The notes below the pieces were generated by a model. That model saw only the letters and a list, made by a program, of their open reading frames with translations, searched no databases and was not told the origin of the DNA. DNA of 64,000 nt from Ampelocalamus luodianensis (taxonomy: Eukaryota; Streptophyta; Magnoliopsida; Poales; Poaceae): positions 36,270,394 to 36,334,393 of the forward strand of contig CM070638.1 in assembly GCA_036346255.1 (NCBI GenBank), read 5' to 3'. Of the stretch, positions 12,151 through 23,497 are shown piece after piece (the stretch's first letter is position 1; each line of letters begins with the position of its first letter). Position numbers and translations under genes: made by a program.

Positions 12151-14430
12151 TTAACAAAAACCACGATGTATCTTGACAAGCGAGATGTTCACGTACTCTC
12201 GGCTAACGCCATAGCCGCGCTTGAGGCGTCCGTAGGTAGTATATGGCCGCCGTCTGGCGCCACATGTGTCTGAAGTGTGGAAGGCAAAGGGTTGTGGAGG
12301 ACCAACGTGAAGCGGCGCTGTCGGTGTCTGAGGTGTGCCAGCGGACCCCGACCTCGTCGAGCCTCGGCGACGCCGGGCTGCCGAGCATCCGGCCTCGTCG
12401 AGCGTGCCGTGTCGGGCGTCTTCGTGACCCTCGTCTGGCGCCGCTTGTCGGACGGTATAGGCAGTGACGTAGGGTATCCACGAGCAACCGCCGGTATGAA
12501 CCTCCGTGCTTTGGCGCCGCGACAACGGCGAAAATCGTGCGCTTGATCGACCACACGGCGCACCATCTGGACCATCTCCTCGCGTGTGCCTCGACACCGT
12601 CAGATAACCTCGAACCCATGGCCAACGGTCAAGTCGTAATCTCTGCGGCGATGCTCGCCTACACGGAAAACAAGACCTGGTGAAATATGTAATGGCAGAG
12701 GCCTGAGCTGAAGTATTCGAAGTAGGATGTAACGTACCGCGCTGTGCACGTCCTGCGCGAAATGCACAGGGTATGTGTCTGTCGGTGCCGGGACACGTGG
12801 TGCGGGCGCATCTGCAGCAAATCACGAGCACGGTGCGTGTCAGAGGCGTACTAGCGGAGTGCGCGCGTAGGTCGTAGGTCGTAAGCGTGTCCTCACGCAC
12901 CACGGTCATCTAGTGCGCCGCCTTTGGACCACCCGATGCGTTCATCCTACCACCCCGGTTCGTGCGCGGCGAACTCCCTTCCTCACGAAACGCAAGGCGT
13001 AACATGTAATTAGAAGTCATGCGTACTAGGCGACGACAAATAGCGGGGATGTTTGCCGATTACTCACGCGTGCCGCTGCCGGCGCGCGTCGAACTGATCG
13101 GAACCTCTTGCCGTAGGCGAGCCCGTCGCATCACGCGATGTGCCGCGTAGTCCTCAGCGTAAATGTCGAGCGAGCACCTGCGGGTGAGCGATGGTCGATC
13201 GCGCGGTACGGGGAGAAAGCCGTGAGGCGTGGGCGCTAACTCCTCGGGAGTCAGGTACGCCAGCGAATGTCGTCCGTGTGGCGGTCGACGACTCCTGAGC
13301 GGCTCGTGCGCATGTGTGACCTGCACGCGCGCAAAGCGTACTGCGAGGAACACAAGGCGGCATATTAGATTGAGCGATCGATAATATTAAATAATAAGTC
13401 ACGAAAATAATCGTGCCGTCGCCGGCACTAAAGGGAGCCCATAGTCGGCCGATCAACCTGCGCCTCGTAGTACATCTCCTACCCGTGCGGGAGCTGCCGT
13501 CCAACAAGGGTCGTGCGAGGCTAAAGCGCTCGAGCGACCACAAGCGCAGCGAGGAGAGGACACCGTGAGACGGAGTTCGGCCGCGATCCGAAGCCACGAG
13601 TCTCACAAGCCGCGATAGGTGGCAGCAAGTACAACCGAACCCCAGCTGATCTGCGGGGCCTCTCCGTCGGCGATGGCCCTGGCGTACGCGATGAGCCGCG
13701 CGTCGGCGGTGTCGCCGTGGTGGTGGTAAATAGAACCCACCCGAATAGCCACGGCAAACGCCTCCAGTGCCGTGACACTGCCGTGCGTCCGCGTCGAGTC
13801 CATCACGCTGGGTGTGTACAACAAAAAGAAAGTAAGATCGTACTACAAAAAAAGAGTGCGGTTGAAGGCCAACATCGTCGAACACGTACCCGGAACTGCG
13901 ACAGCCACCGTAAGGTCGGGCCGTGCCTCTGGGTCTCCGGGAAGATGTAGTACACGGCGCGCGCGCGGCGGAAGGACTCCACGAAACACGCCGAATGTCC
14001 TCACGCCCGGTTCTCGGAGGCTCTGCAGAAGCGGCACCTCCGCGGCGGGGAGGCCAAGTAGCATGGGGCGTCTGTAGAGTAGCGGCCATCTCCGACGGAA
14101 GATGAAGCGTGTGAGTCTCCGTATGCCGGTCCACAGAGCATCAACAAGGACCGGTCGAATGGGAAGCGTCGGGACGCTCAGGGTCGGCATGGGCGTCTGC
14201 GGGTCTTTGTCGGCTCGTCGTCGTGTGCTTGCACCATCCGGGTGAGTGGTAGTATACCTGGCCGAGCACGCAAAACAATAAAAGGTTAGTACGACATATG
14301 CGTTTCGTGATAACATAGTGCCAGCGAATGCTAACTGGCCGTCAGTGGGTCTAGCCTCGGGCCACCGAGGTGTCGCGTGCGGACAACCCCAACACTGATC
14401 GCGTCGGCCGCACCCGCAGGATGAGGACAC
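12151..14430 (-). pseudogene. Plant mobile domain (PMD) gene carried by the MULE, degenerate
   Basis: On the minus strand near 14170-14000, two overlapping frames give RPVLVDALW, then ETHTLHLPSEMAATLQ and DAPMLLGLPAAEVP. This is the characteristic start of the plant mobile domain (aminotransferase-like family), which normally reads as a W-x-PETHTFHLP-GEMT-TLQDV-LLGLP pattern. Further Arg/Pro-rich minus frames run to 12151, including a long one from 12909 to 12151, and could be the rest of the gene with introns. Frameshifts break the domain, so I call it a pseudogene; splicing could explain some breaks. PMD genes are known on plant MULEs and gypsy elements and as host MAIN/MAIL1 proteins. The exact exon structure is not resolved. 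Confidence 0.55.
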
Positions 14431-14559
14431 GACGCGACGCTAGCGATATGGCGGTCGATCGCTCTTCCAAGAGAGCGAAACTCGATCCGATCCGTGAGCC
14501 ATACGCAAAACAAAATACGTGGAAATGTTACATGAAATGTAAGCAGAGTAAATTTAACT

Positions 14560-14790
14560 TGTAAACAATGAAACCAATACAAAGTACATAGTGCGAAACG
14601 ATTACATAAGCGATCTGAAGTACACACGTACCACGACAACACAAATTATATAGTAGTGAAGCGTTACATAAACTTTCAAAATTACATAGTGGCGGGGCGG
14701 TTACATGAACAATACAAAGTACACATGGCAATACAAATTACATTGTACGAGCGATGGCGAAACGATTACATAAATAATACAACGTACACA
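14560..14790 (+). repeat. Tandem repeat, about 65-75 bp unit, between PMD gene and transposase
   Basis: Three imperfect copies of a unit with GCGAAACGATTACATAA, AATACAAAGTACACA and CAATACAAATTACAT. It lies in the minus-strand region just downstream of the transposase. Confidence 0.7.
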
Positions 14791-14999
14791 AGGTCCCACT
14801 TTCGACCTTGCAAGAAGCGGTGCGCAAGCCATGGCGAAACCTACTCCTCGGCGGTGCCTTGCATAAATGCGGTGTGTGGCCTCTCGGCGCGAGCCGCAGC
14901 GTTGACCCAACACCGGCTTGTAGCCGTCCATATCATTGGTATCGCCGACTCTGCCGCGCCCTTGCCACCCGGCATGTCAAGGTCGGAATCTAGATCCTG

Positions 15000-17390
15000 T
15001 TTTGCAATGTCCTCGGTGGCGAAGTTACCCACCACAAGCCCCTAAGCTCACCGGTCAAGCACGCACCACCTGTCCTTCGTGAAGTACTCGACACAAAGTT
15101 GGGCGGGTCCATGCGCACAATCCTTGCCTTGGCGAGGACATGAGAGCATGGCTTGTGTAGTAGCCTCGGTTTGTTGCATGTCTGGCGAGGTTCGTTCACA
15201 TGATCTCAAGCCATACCTCATGCGTGACAAGAGAACGAGCCGTCCCAAATCCGGCTCTATCCGGAGGAGCACGTCAAGCGATGCTCGTGTTGCCCATCAC
15301 GTGCGGTGTCGGTCGGCCCTTCTCTCGTCTTCACTGTATATGCGCCGTAATCTTGACGATCTGATTGTTTGAGGTTCTTGGCATGAAGTGCGGAATTTGA
15401 ACGCCTCTCCACGAAATACCCGATTGTGCATGCGAACACCTTCCACGATGGCGGCGAGTGAGCGGAGGCCCCTAAGAACCTAGTTGTACACCTCCGCAAG
15501 GTTAGTCTTCATTATTCCATACCTCGCCCCATCGGTGTCGTGCGGCGATGACCACTTCTCCAATGGCACGCCCTCGATCGATGCGAGAAGGACTCGATGT
15601 TCCTCAAGGTCCTCGCCTCGCTCGTGAGTTGGACTACAGTGCATGGTTCATCTTTGTCGCGTGTTTCTCTTTGTGCTCATCCATTAGCACCCATAAGGCG
15701 TCAAATTTTAGTTCTTTGGTTCCGCATGCTTGACCTCTTGAATAGCTTCACCTGCGGTTTGCTTGGAACTTCTTAAAAAGTTCGCCTAAGTGCCGAATGC
15801 ACCATCTACTCCTCATATCCGACCAAGGAGCGGCTCATCGGGGTCTTCTTGCGGTTTTCTTATGGCCTTGACATCCCGCATGGCGATCGTGGATCACGCA
15901 CACACCGGGCGACCTCCAACAACTCCACCCTTAGATGGCGAAGGAACCACAACCCGGTGTCGTAATTCTCACCTTCGACGAATCGATGGCCAATGCGAGA
16001 TTTGATTATTCCCGTCAGCGCCTATGGTGTTAGGATTTGCCCTTGTATTTCCAGGTCAAAAGGTCCGTCAAGCGAGATCACGGGCAGCATATGCCTAAAA
16101 GCCTCGATCACAGGGCGAAGGCTAAGAAGGCCCTTTGCAATATTAAAAACCCGTGGTTTTTAGATGGCATGTCTCTTCTGACGATTATGCGTTCGGGTTT
16201 CTCTCCTGCGCACTTGCGGCATACGAGGAAGGTTGTCATCGCGCCTCAAAAGATCAAACCGTCTTTCTAAAGCCTTTTTTGCCAGCACGCCACGCCAGCG
16301 TGGCGATCTTGTACTCGAATTTCTTATCGATGGCCACCATAATGTGCTTGGCCTCCACATCCTTCTTCTCTACTATCTCTCCATACATCAAATTAGCTCA
16401 AGAGTCGGCGTTGGGTTCGATGTCTGGACAAAGCGATGTTGAGCATGCGAGTGCGCCTCTACCTTAGAGACAATCCGGTGAGTCTCATACTTTGGTCTAT
16501 GTCGTGCACTCGCCGAGACAAGCGCTTGCTCGCACCAGATTATCTTGCTCTGGCTAGATTTGATGACCAAGCGTCCATTTGCATGGACATAGCCCACAAC
16601 TTAATGGCATCACGCAAGGATGTCTTATCGACAAACATTGAGTGCAACCGAACCTCAGTAGCATGGTACTCCCACGGCGATTCGTGCTCGTCGTGCGTAC
16701 TTACACCCTCAACGTCAAATCTATTCCATTCCTACTGGGGGATGGGAGCTCCGTCCTCATCAGAACTATCCTCGTCGGCCTCCTGTAGAGCTTCCTCTTC
16801 AGCCAAGGCCATCCGGTCATCGCTATCCATTTGACGCAATATGTACTCCATGTGCTCTCCTTCATCAGCTTGTCCTGTAGGCTCACCATGCGGTGCCGAT
16901 CTTCTTACTGCATCTATCGCGTCGGGCTCATCACAAGCAACATCCTTGAACCCTTCCTAACGCCTTCCTCCACCTCCTCTTCTTCACCAACATCACGAGC
17001 ACCAGCTGCTCCCACCACGAGGATGATATCGGACAACGGGTCCACGCGCGGCTTCTTTTGGGCATGGTTGCACAAGCACTACACACTCATATCCACAGCG
17101 CCTCTGACCTCTCTGAAGCCCTTCCACACAGCGTGCGCATCGGTGTTCTCAACTCCCATCGATGTCCGTCGAAGACCGGCTCCAAAGCCCTTGTATGACG
17201 ACGCCACACCTCGGGATCCAAGGAGAAGCTACGGGTGAGCGGTACATCACATCTGCGATTCGTGCATTCCGCCGTGCAGGTGTACTAGAGTGGCTTGAGA
17301 AAAACTACTCAAGTCAACACCTTGCGGACCTTCACGAGCGGTGCCAACACCGTAATGCACTTTCAATGTAGTGAGTACGGGCATGACTTC
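15000..17390 (-). pseudogene. Mutator-like (MuDR) transposase pseudogene
   Basis: Cut-and-paste transposase remnant, minus strand. Near 17384 the N-terminus reads VHYGVGTAREGPQGVDLSSF, a typical start in rice-type MULE transposases. Between 16150 and 15750 frame switching gives IEAFRHMLPVISLDGPF, GHRFVEGENYD-LWFLRHL and an RHAG segment, matching the MULE catalytic core where the first catalytic Asp lies in the (D)G-F motif after PVI. Near 15190-15100 a SWIM-type zinc finger reads CNKPRLLHKPCSHVLA, with the CxnC...CxH ligands. Stops and frameshifts occur throughout, so it is not active. Upstream on the same strand are a GA-rich leader (17880-17990) and a TATA box (18017-18024). Confidence 0.8.
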
Positions 17391-17874
17391 GTATATGTGC
17401 GCAAATATTTTTAATATTACAACTAGTCGAGATCTAGCATACGACATGCAACCACTACTACATTGTATTTTACATTTCTAAGGCTCTTCGTCTATCGTCG
17501 GCAACTACACTACATCATGATCAACACCTGTTCATTCCAAAGAAGTCATCATCTTGATTTACCTCTACTACGTAGCTATTCAACCTTTGCTAATTTGTTC
17601 ATACTAATTTACCTCTACTAATTTGTTCGTACACCTAATTCATAGTCTACCATAAACCCTAATTTTTTTCCTCAACCTAATATCCTAATTTTTTTCCTCT
17701 ACCTAACATCCAATTTTTTTCCTCTACCTAAAATATCTAACAGACTAAAATCTCTAACAGACTAAAATCTCTACCTAAAATCTCTAACAAATTAAACTAC
17801 ATAAACTGATTACCTACTACAAAATGTACATTACAAAATCAAAAAACTTACCTCCGCGAAATCTTCTTCTCCCT

Positions 17875-17990
17875 TCCCGCTCCCTCTTCTTCTCTCTTTT
17901 TCTCTCTTTTTCTCTCTTCTTTCTTCCTCCCTCTCTTTCCCTCTTTCCCTCTTCCTCCCTCTTTCCCTCTTTTCCCTTCTCTTTTCTCCG
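17875..17990 (-). repeat. GA-rich (minus) low-complexity leader
   Basis: Almost pure pyrimidine on the plus strand (TCTCT and CCCTCTTT units), so GA-rich on the transposase strand, and lying between its TATA box and its start. It probably belongs to the 5' UTR. Confidence 0.6.
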
Positions 17991-18016
17991 GCGAGGCGCC
18001 GGGGACGCGCGCGCCG

Positions 18017-18024
18017 TTTATAAA
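18017..18024 (-). promoter_or_regulatory. TATA box of the MULE transposase
   Basis: TTTATAAA in a GC-rich context, about 270 bp inside the right end of the MULE and upstream of the transposase, where such promoters usually sit. Confidence 0.5.
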
Positions 18025-18221
18025 GCCCCATCCAGTCGCCCAACCGTTCGCGCATCGGTGGGTCATCGCCAGTGGTTGGCGTGCGATTATTGCCCAGCGG
18101 TTGGCGACCGCAGTGTGCCCGCCTACCGTTGGGCGACGGGTCTGCCGCCCAGCGGGTGGCGACTAGTCCTGCCATGCGGGTGGCGACAGGAGTATATTCA
18201 TGTAATAAAAAAAGGTAAGAT

Positions 18222-18285
18222 TATATTTGTAATTTATAATTAAATATAGATTATTTAAAAAAAAATTCTTTAGTTCGAGTGGCCC
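18222..18285 (-). repeat. Candidate right terminal inverted repeat of the MULE
   Basis: On the minus strand it reads GGGCCACTCG, then a T-run, AAATAATCTATATTTAATTA and AAATTACAAATATA, the counterpart of the left end. Confidence 0.45.
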
Positions 18286-18668
18286 TAGGGCCGTGGTGTG
18301 CATGCGTGTCGGTCAGTTACATAAGCTCGAGTATGCGCCATGTAATGGGGGGAGTTTAGATGATGAGTTTTTGATAGTCGAGAGCTATGGGGAGGTTCCC
18401 AAAATATTGTGTGTTGATTTCTTGAGCAAAACTGCTTGGGTTTTGTTTCTTTGTTCGCAAATCAGGGACTGGAGTTCCTATGTTGTGTTCTTGTTCTTGC
18501 AAGTATTTCTTCACCGGATTGGTTCGGAAGACTTGGTGTCATTTGCATCTGTTATTCAGATTGTAATCGGTGCTAGTTATCGATTTCTCGGTTTGCATCT
18601 AGTAGAACGAGAATCACTACTACTTCATTGTTGTTTCCACCATAAAAGATCGAGCAACCTACGGATTT

Positions 18669-18693
18669 AATCTCTAGATCTCATCTAGAGATT
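18669..18693. repeat. Perfect 11-bp inverted repeat near the insert end
   Basis: AATCTCTAGAT, three bases, then ATCTAGAGATT. It lies 12 bp inside the right end of the 9449-18705 insert. Confidence 0.8.
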
Positions 18694-18705
18694 TGAACCA
18701 CATCA

Positions 18706-20254
18706 GAGAAAATCTCTTTTGATGTGGTCGATTTCAACATGGCATACAATGACATACTCGGTCGACCAACTTTGGCACGATTCCTAATGCTGCTCACTCT
18801 GGCATGATTCCTAATGGCTGATCATTATAGTTATCAATGTCTAAAGATGCCAGCTCTCAAAGGAGTAATCATAGTCCGCTGTGATAAAAAGATGGCTCTT
18901 ACATGTAATCGCAAATCCCTCGAGATGGTTGGCCAAATATCAACTCAAGAAGCAAGCAAGGGGCAACCTTCGAGCAAGTAGTGAAAGCCTAAAGTTGCAC
19001 CAAAGCCGAACGACCAAGTCAAAAAAGTTCCACTGACTACAGGAGAGCCTTCGAAGACCGTTCGCATCGGGGTCACTTCCGACCCAGCATAGGAAGACGC
19101 CCTCATCACCTTCCTTCGAGCAAACGCAGATATCTTCACGTGGCAAGCACCCAACATGCTCAGAGTCCCTAGGGAGGTGATCAAGCATAGGCTAGCTCTA
19201 CGACTTGCCAAGAAACTCATAAAAAAAAATTATAGGGATTCGCACCTGTTCGACAAGATGCCATCAAATATGAATTGGACAAGCTACTGAAAGCAGGCTT
19301 CATAAGAGAAGTCGACCACCTAGAGTGGTCGGCTAACCCTATAATGGTTATAAAGTCTAATGGTAAATGGTGTATGTGTGTAGGCTTTACTGATCTTAAC
19401 AAAACTTGTTTAAGGACGATTTTCCCCTTCCTCGTATTGATCAGTTTGTTGATTCTAATGCTAGTTGTGAAATATTAAGTTTCCTAGATGTATATTCTGG
19501 TTATCATCGGATAAGTATGTGCCTAGATGATGAAGAAAAGACCGCATTTATTATACCATTTGGAATATTTTGCTCTATCAAAATACCATTTGGTCTAAAA
19601 AATACTGGTACTTATTTTCAACGCTTGATGTAAAAGACCTTCCTACCTCAACTAGGCCGAAATTTAGAAGCCTATATTGGCAATCTAGTCGTAAAAACCA
19701 TCAAGCGTCTTAATTATATTTCCAACTTGCAAGAAACATTCGACAACATCTTAGAAAACACCATTTGAAACTCAGTCTTAAGAAATATGTGTTTGGAGTC
19801 TTTTCAGGAAGGTTGCTTAGATTCCTTGTCTCTGCACGAGGAATTGAAGCAAACCCTGAAAAGATAAATGTCATTAAACAAATGCACCCTCCAACCACAA
19901 AGAAGTCCAGAAACTCACAGGATGCATGGCGGCTTTAAGTCGTCTCAAACAAAGCCTTCGAGGATGTCAAAGGTATCTTACAAGTGCTCCTATTCTGGTT
20001 TCTCCGAAACCAGAAGAGACACTCCTAATATATCTAGTTGCTATGCCATAAGCAATGAGCTTAGTACTGATCACAGAACATGAAAACGTTCAACGACGAG
20101 TTTACTACATTAGTGAAGTTTTACATGGGCCTAAGGAGCATTACCCTCAGGTCCAAAAGCTTCTATATGTACTCCTCATGTCTTCGAGAAAACTGAGACA
20201 TTATTTCCAGGCACCCAAGTTAATCGTGTCATCTGAGTTTTCCTTAGTAGAGGT
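18706..20254 (+). pseudogene. pol: gypsy reverse transcriptase pseudogene (pol, middle part)
   Basis: It continues the outer pol frame after the 9449-18705 insert: ISFDVVDFNMAYNDILGRPT ends the protease linker. The RT core follows in shifting frames: LLKAGFIREV, NGKWCMCVGFTDLNK, then FPLPRIDQFVDS, LSFLDVYSGYHRI and IPFGLKNTGTYFQRLM. The catalytic Y-x-DD box reads YIGNLVVKT, so both active-site Asp residues are lost. The last segment (RKLRHYFQAPKLIVSSEFSL) is the RT-RNase H connection and is cut by the solo LTR at 20255. The protein is dead; it is useful mainly for lineage assignment (DGGSS protease, Tat/Retand-like RT). Confidence 0.85.
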
Positions 20255-20672
20255 TGTAACATCCCAATTTTCTGAGTTTAAAAATCTTTTAAATAGTTAG
20301 TAGGGAAAAAGTCACCGTTTGGTTTTATTTGATTTTAAATTCAAAAGCTTAATATTGGACTTTACAATCAAAAATATTTAATGTGAATAATCCCAACTTG
20401 AACAATAATCAAAACTATTTTATTTGGGTTCTATGTGCTCAGATATATTTTCTAGATTTTTCTTTCTGAGTTCATTTGCTATTTTCTATTGCTTATTTGA
20501 ATTTCTGGTATTTTCTAAAATAGAAAAGCTATTAAAATCTCAGAAAATCCTCTTGGGCCGAATTCCCTAACCTCGGCCGATCCTGTTCATGCCAAGCCCA
20601 ACTCCGCATGCTGCCCAGCTCGCGCGCCGCGCCCGCCTCATTGCCAGTGGACCCCTGTCAGTCTCTCTCTGC

Positions 20673-20675
<3 letters not shown>

Positions 20676-20713
<38 letters not shown>
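20676..20713 (+). repeat. (CT)n microsatellite
   Basis: About 19 CT dinucleotides in a row, inside the solo LTR upstream of its TATA box. Confidence 0.95.
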
Positions 20714-20715
<2 letters not shown>

Positions 20716-21000
20716 AATGCCCCTCACCTCGCCATTTGATCAATTTGCCGAATTTGGATCGCGCGTTATAACCGGAGCTTCCGATCGTCCCTTTGATTGT
20801 GGACCGTTCGATCTTAGATGGACGGTCAGATCTTGAGTCCGTTCGCGATCGCGCCGCCGCGCGCGCGCGTCGAGCCTAGCCTCGGCGTGTGGGTCCCACC
20901 CCCGCCACGTCATCGTCGTCTCCGAATCTGTTATGGATTCGCCGCCGCCGCGCTATCCCATTTTGGGCGTTCGTGCCCTGGACTCTCCCGAGCCGCCGCC

Positions 21001-21010
21001 TATATAAAGG
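21001..21010 (+). promoter_or_regulatory. TATA box of the 3.2-kb solo LTR
   Basis: TATATAAAGG follows a GC-rich stretch about 750 bp into the LTR. It fits the U3/R border of this family. Confidence 0.65.
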
Positions 21011-23497
21011 GAGGTAACCCTCGATGTCCGCACCTCAGCCCTAGCGCCGCGCCCTCGCACTGAACCCTAGCGCGCGGGCTCGAAGATCAATCGCGCGCCG
21101 CCAACTCCGACGAGCTCGTGCGCCGCCGTCAGTGCCGCCTGAGCGTCGTGGTCTACACCGTCGGCATCGCACGAAGCAGGACTACCTCGTGCATGGTCAC
21201 CTTCGTGTCGCCGGAGCGTCACCGTAGCCCCGATTCCGTCGAGCCCGTGAGCCCTCTGCCGCCTAAACCTCACCGTCGGTCGCCACAGTCGTCCTCGTGC
21301 ACCAGTGAGCACCTCAGAAGGATCGCCGTCGCACCCTCTACCTCCCAGTACCACTCACCTCCGGTGGATCGCCGCCGTTCGCCGGGACCCTCGGTTCGGC
21401 GCCCCTCGGCAGTAGCCAGCGTCGCGCCACCTCATCGCCACCTCAGCCCTCGTGCCTATGTGTCGCGTGTGTGGCTGCCTCGTCAGCGCGTGCGTGGCAC
21501 GGTCCACCGGCTCCAGATTCAATCGGCTCGGTAGACTTGGTCTACCGTGAGCCATCTCACTGACATGTGGGTCCCACATGTTAGGATTTTCTGTTATTTC
21601 TTTTAATTTCGAAATTCATTGCTTACATCATCATTGAGCAATAATCCGATTTTTCTTTAGAGAAATAATTCGGAAATTCCAGAAAATCCAAATTAGGGTT
21701 TCTTTTAGATTTAAAACTTCCAGAGCACATAACTTTTGCATCCTAACTCCGATTGAGCCCATTCAAATTTCTAAATTTATCTAAATTCGAGCTCTATTTA
21801 TCTGAGATTTTTATTTAATTTTTGGAGCTTGTTTTGCCTCTGTTATTTATTTGTTTTGTTTGTTTTTGTCTCGTTTTAGTAGACGCGTCGATCGCTGGGA
21901 ATTTCGTTGAAGAAGGAGCACCCCAAGATCAAGATCAGTACATAGACCTTTTCCAAGGCAAGTCATACCTTTGATCATCTTGAACCCAGTTTTCAAATTA
22001 CTTTGTGTTAAAGTATTGCATTTTATGTTAATTATTTATTTAAATGCTTTGGGCATAGTTATTATCAAATTGTTATCACACCTTGGCCTTGTATGTCATA
22101 TTTCCTTGTCACCCTAGATTGGTTATTAGTTGGTAATATTATAGCACCAACGTGGGTTGGTTAGATCTGAGTACAATTGCTTAGCCATCTGCAGTCTCAC
22201 ATCTCATGAAAGTTGCAATTATTAAATATGACTAAGTGACTATGGAACTTCGTGTAAAGCTGTGTGCTATGTGTTATTACTTCGTGATGGCATGTGTTGC
22301 ACTAAAACCAAGCTGGGTGGTAAAGGATTTAGACCGAGGCAAGTGGTGGAAGCTGTGTGATATGGTGGAAGTGTGTGCTTGGGAATGATAATCGTGTGGC
22401 TTAGTTAGAACATGGAAGTCTTGCCTTGGTCAATTAAGGACTTAACTTTGTGCGCCATTGAATCGAGCCTTCTTTGCGACCACATGCACAGTATAGGACG
22501 GCCTAACTTAGTAAGTTATGGATTCTCGGCATTGATGTTCAGGTGGATAGGTTAGGCTGTGTGACAAGGTGGAGGTGTGACTACTTGGTTGTTGCATTGC
22601 GGGACGGTTCGCCGCTTCCCTATCCAATGATGTGTGTTATACCAATTCTATATGAGCTGGTATAGCGGGAAAGCACATCGGGAATGTCAATATTTGAGAT
22701 GAAGTTTCCGAACTGTTTTGTTACGATTAGTGCTTGCTACACTAGTTGTATCTTGTGGGTAAAGTGTACAACCTCTGCAGAGTGTTAAATCAATCTATTC
22801 GAATAGCGCGTCATGGTCATGGACATGCTCGGGGATTTCACACGAGGGGTAGTTTTCATAAAATGTTTGGGATGGGAGCTGTGTGACCTCAATCATATGG
22901 CTATGTGAAATAATTTGTTTAGCTGTGTGTCTTTGTGGAAACAATTGTTAAATTATTATTGTCTATTTGTTTTGAATTATGCTTTCAATTTATTATTGTA
23001 TTCAATTGCAAATGTTGCTTTTATGCAAAAGAACCACATAAGCCTTTTCTTTGGAATAAGCCTGCATCTATACATTGCATTCTATGGTATGATTTGCGAG
23101 TACGGTTGTGTACTCACGCTTATTGTAAAATTTGCGCCCAAACCTATAGAAGAGGAGGAGTCTACGCCTGCTTTCGAGGAGGAGTTCGCCGAAGGCTGTT
23201 GATCGTTAAGGTCTGGATCCCAGTTGGTTGCCTATGGTGAATTGGTGGGATCTGCGCTGGAGTTATTTCCGTTCCGCTACTGCTTTATTCTCTGTTAGCC
23301 CTGCGTGGCTTAATAAGTGTAAACTCGACCATAAGGTCAAAACCCTTATTTGTTATTCAAACTAATCGTTTACTTTACTTATCGCTTGTGTGGATTGATA
23401 TTTACCTATGTTAACACTGTGTGCACTAGCGTGATCCTGGACTAGTGCAGTATATACAGAGGGTTCCAAAATCGTAATTTTGGGTCCCGACAGAGGT

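Larger units (their letters stand above)
9901..18285 (-). mobile_element. Mutator-like element (MULE) with transposase, PMD gene and a third ORF
   Basis: The element is defined by a minus-strand MULE transposase (about 15000-17390), a plant mobile domain gene (about 12150-14430) and a coiled-coil ORF (10477-11234), bounded by AT-rich ends that resemble each other in inverted orientation (9901-9965 and 18222-18285). Both ends start GGGC. The 9-bp flanks are ATGGGCCAT (9892-9900) and TAGGGCCGT (18286-18294), matching at 6 of 9 positions, which would be an eroded Mutator-type 9-bp duplication. The length of 8.4 kb is large for a rice-type MULE but normal for gene-carrying ones. Termini are inferred by eye. 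Confidence 0.65.
9449..18705. mobile_element. TG...CA insert in pol (probable solo LTR), itself carrying a MULE
   Basis: The gypsy pol frame stops at 9448 and resumes at 18706. The insert begins TGATGTAGCC and ends GGTTCAAA-like with CCACATCA, so its ends are inverted (TGATGT). Flanks are AGGAA (9444-9448) and GAGAA (18706-18710), an imperfect 5-bp duplication with two mismatches. Without the Mutator-like element the insert is about 860 bp, a normal LTR size. No second LTR, PBS or coding domain is visible. It could instead be another kind of element, since the duplication is imperfect. Confidence 0.5.
20255..23492 (+). mobile_element. Solo LTR, Tekay-related, 3238 bp, TSD GAGGT
   Basis: It starts TGTAACATCCCAATTTT and ends TTTGGGTCCCGACA, flanked by GAGGT at 20250-20254 and 23493-23497. 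Excision joins SLVE to VLHNREAVG, restoring the RNase H frame. It carries a TATA box (21001-21010), a CT microsatellite, the paired palindromes CTCTGCAGAG (22773-22782) and CTATTCGAATAG (22795-22806), and the GAGTAC...GTACTC repeat (23098-23115). No internal region is present. Frames at 20818-21534 are GC-rich LTR sequence downstream of the TATA box, without a recognised domain. Confidence 0.93.

Noticed and set aside
13154..14134. 326-residue minus-strand frame taken as one protein
   Set aside because: Only its first part matches the plant mobile domain; the rest is Arg/Ser-rich off-frame translation. I annotate the PMD pseudogene instead.
18293..18670. 125-residue plus-strand frame
   Set aside because: Lies in the TG...CA insert outside the MULE; hydrophobic but with no recognised domain and no matching neighbour.
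21067..21579. Open frames on both strands downstream of a TATA box
   Set aside because: They sit within the 20255-23492 solo LTR, overlap one another and show no domain. They are a by-product of GC-rich LTR sequence.
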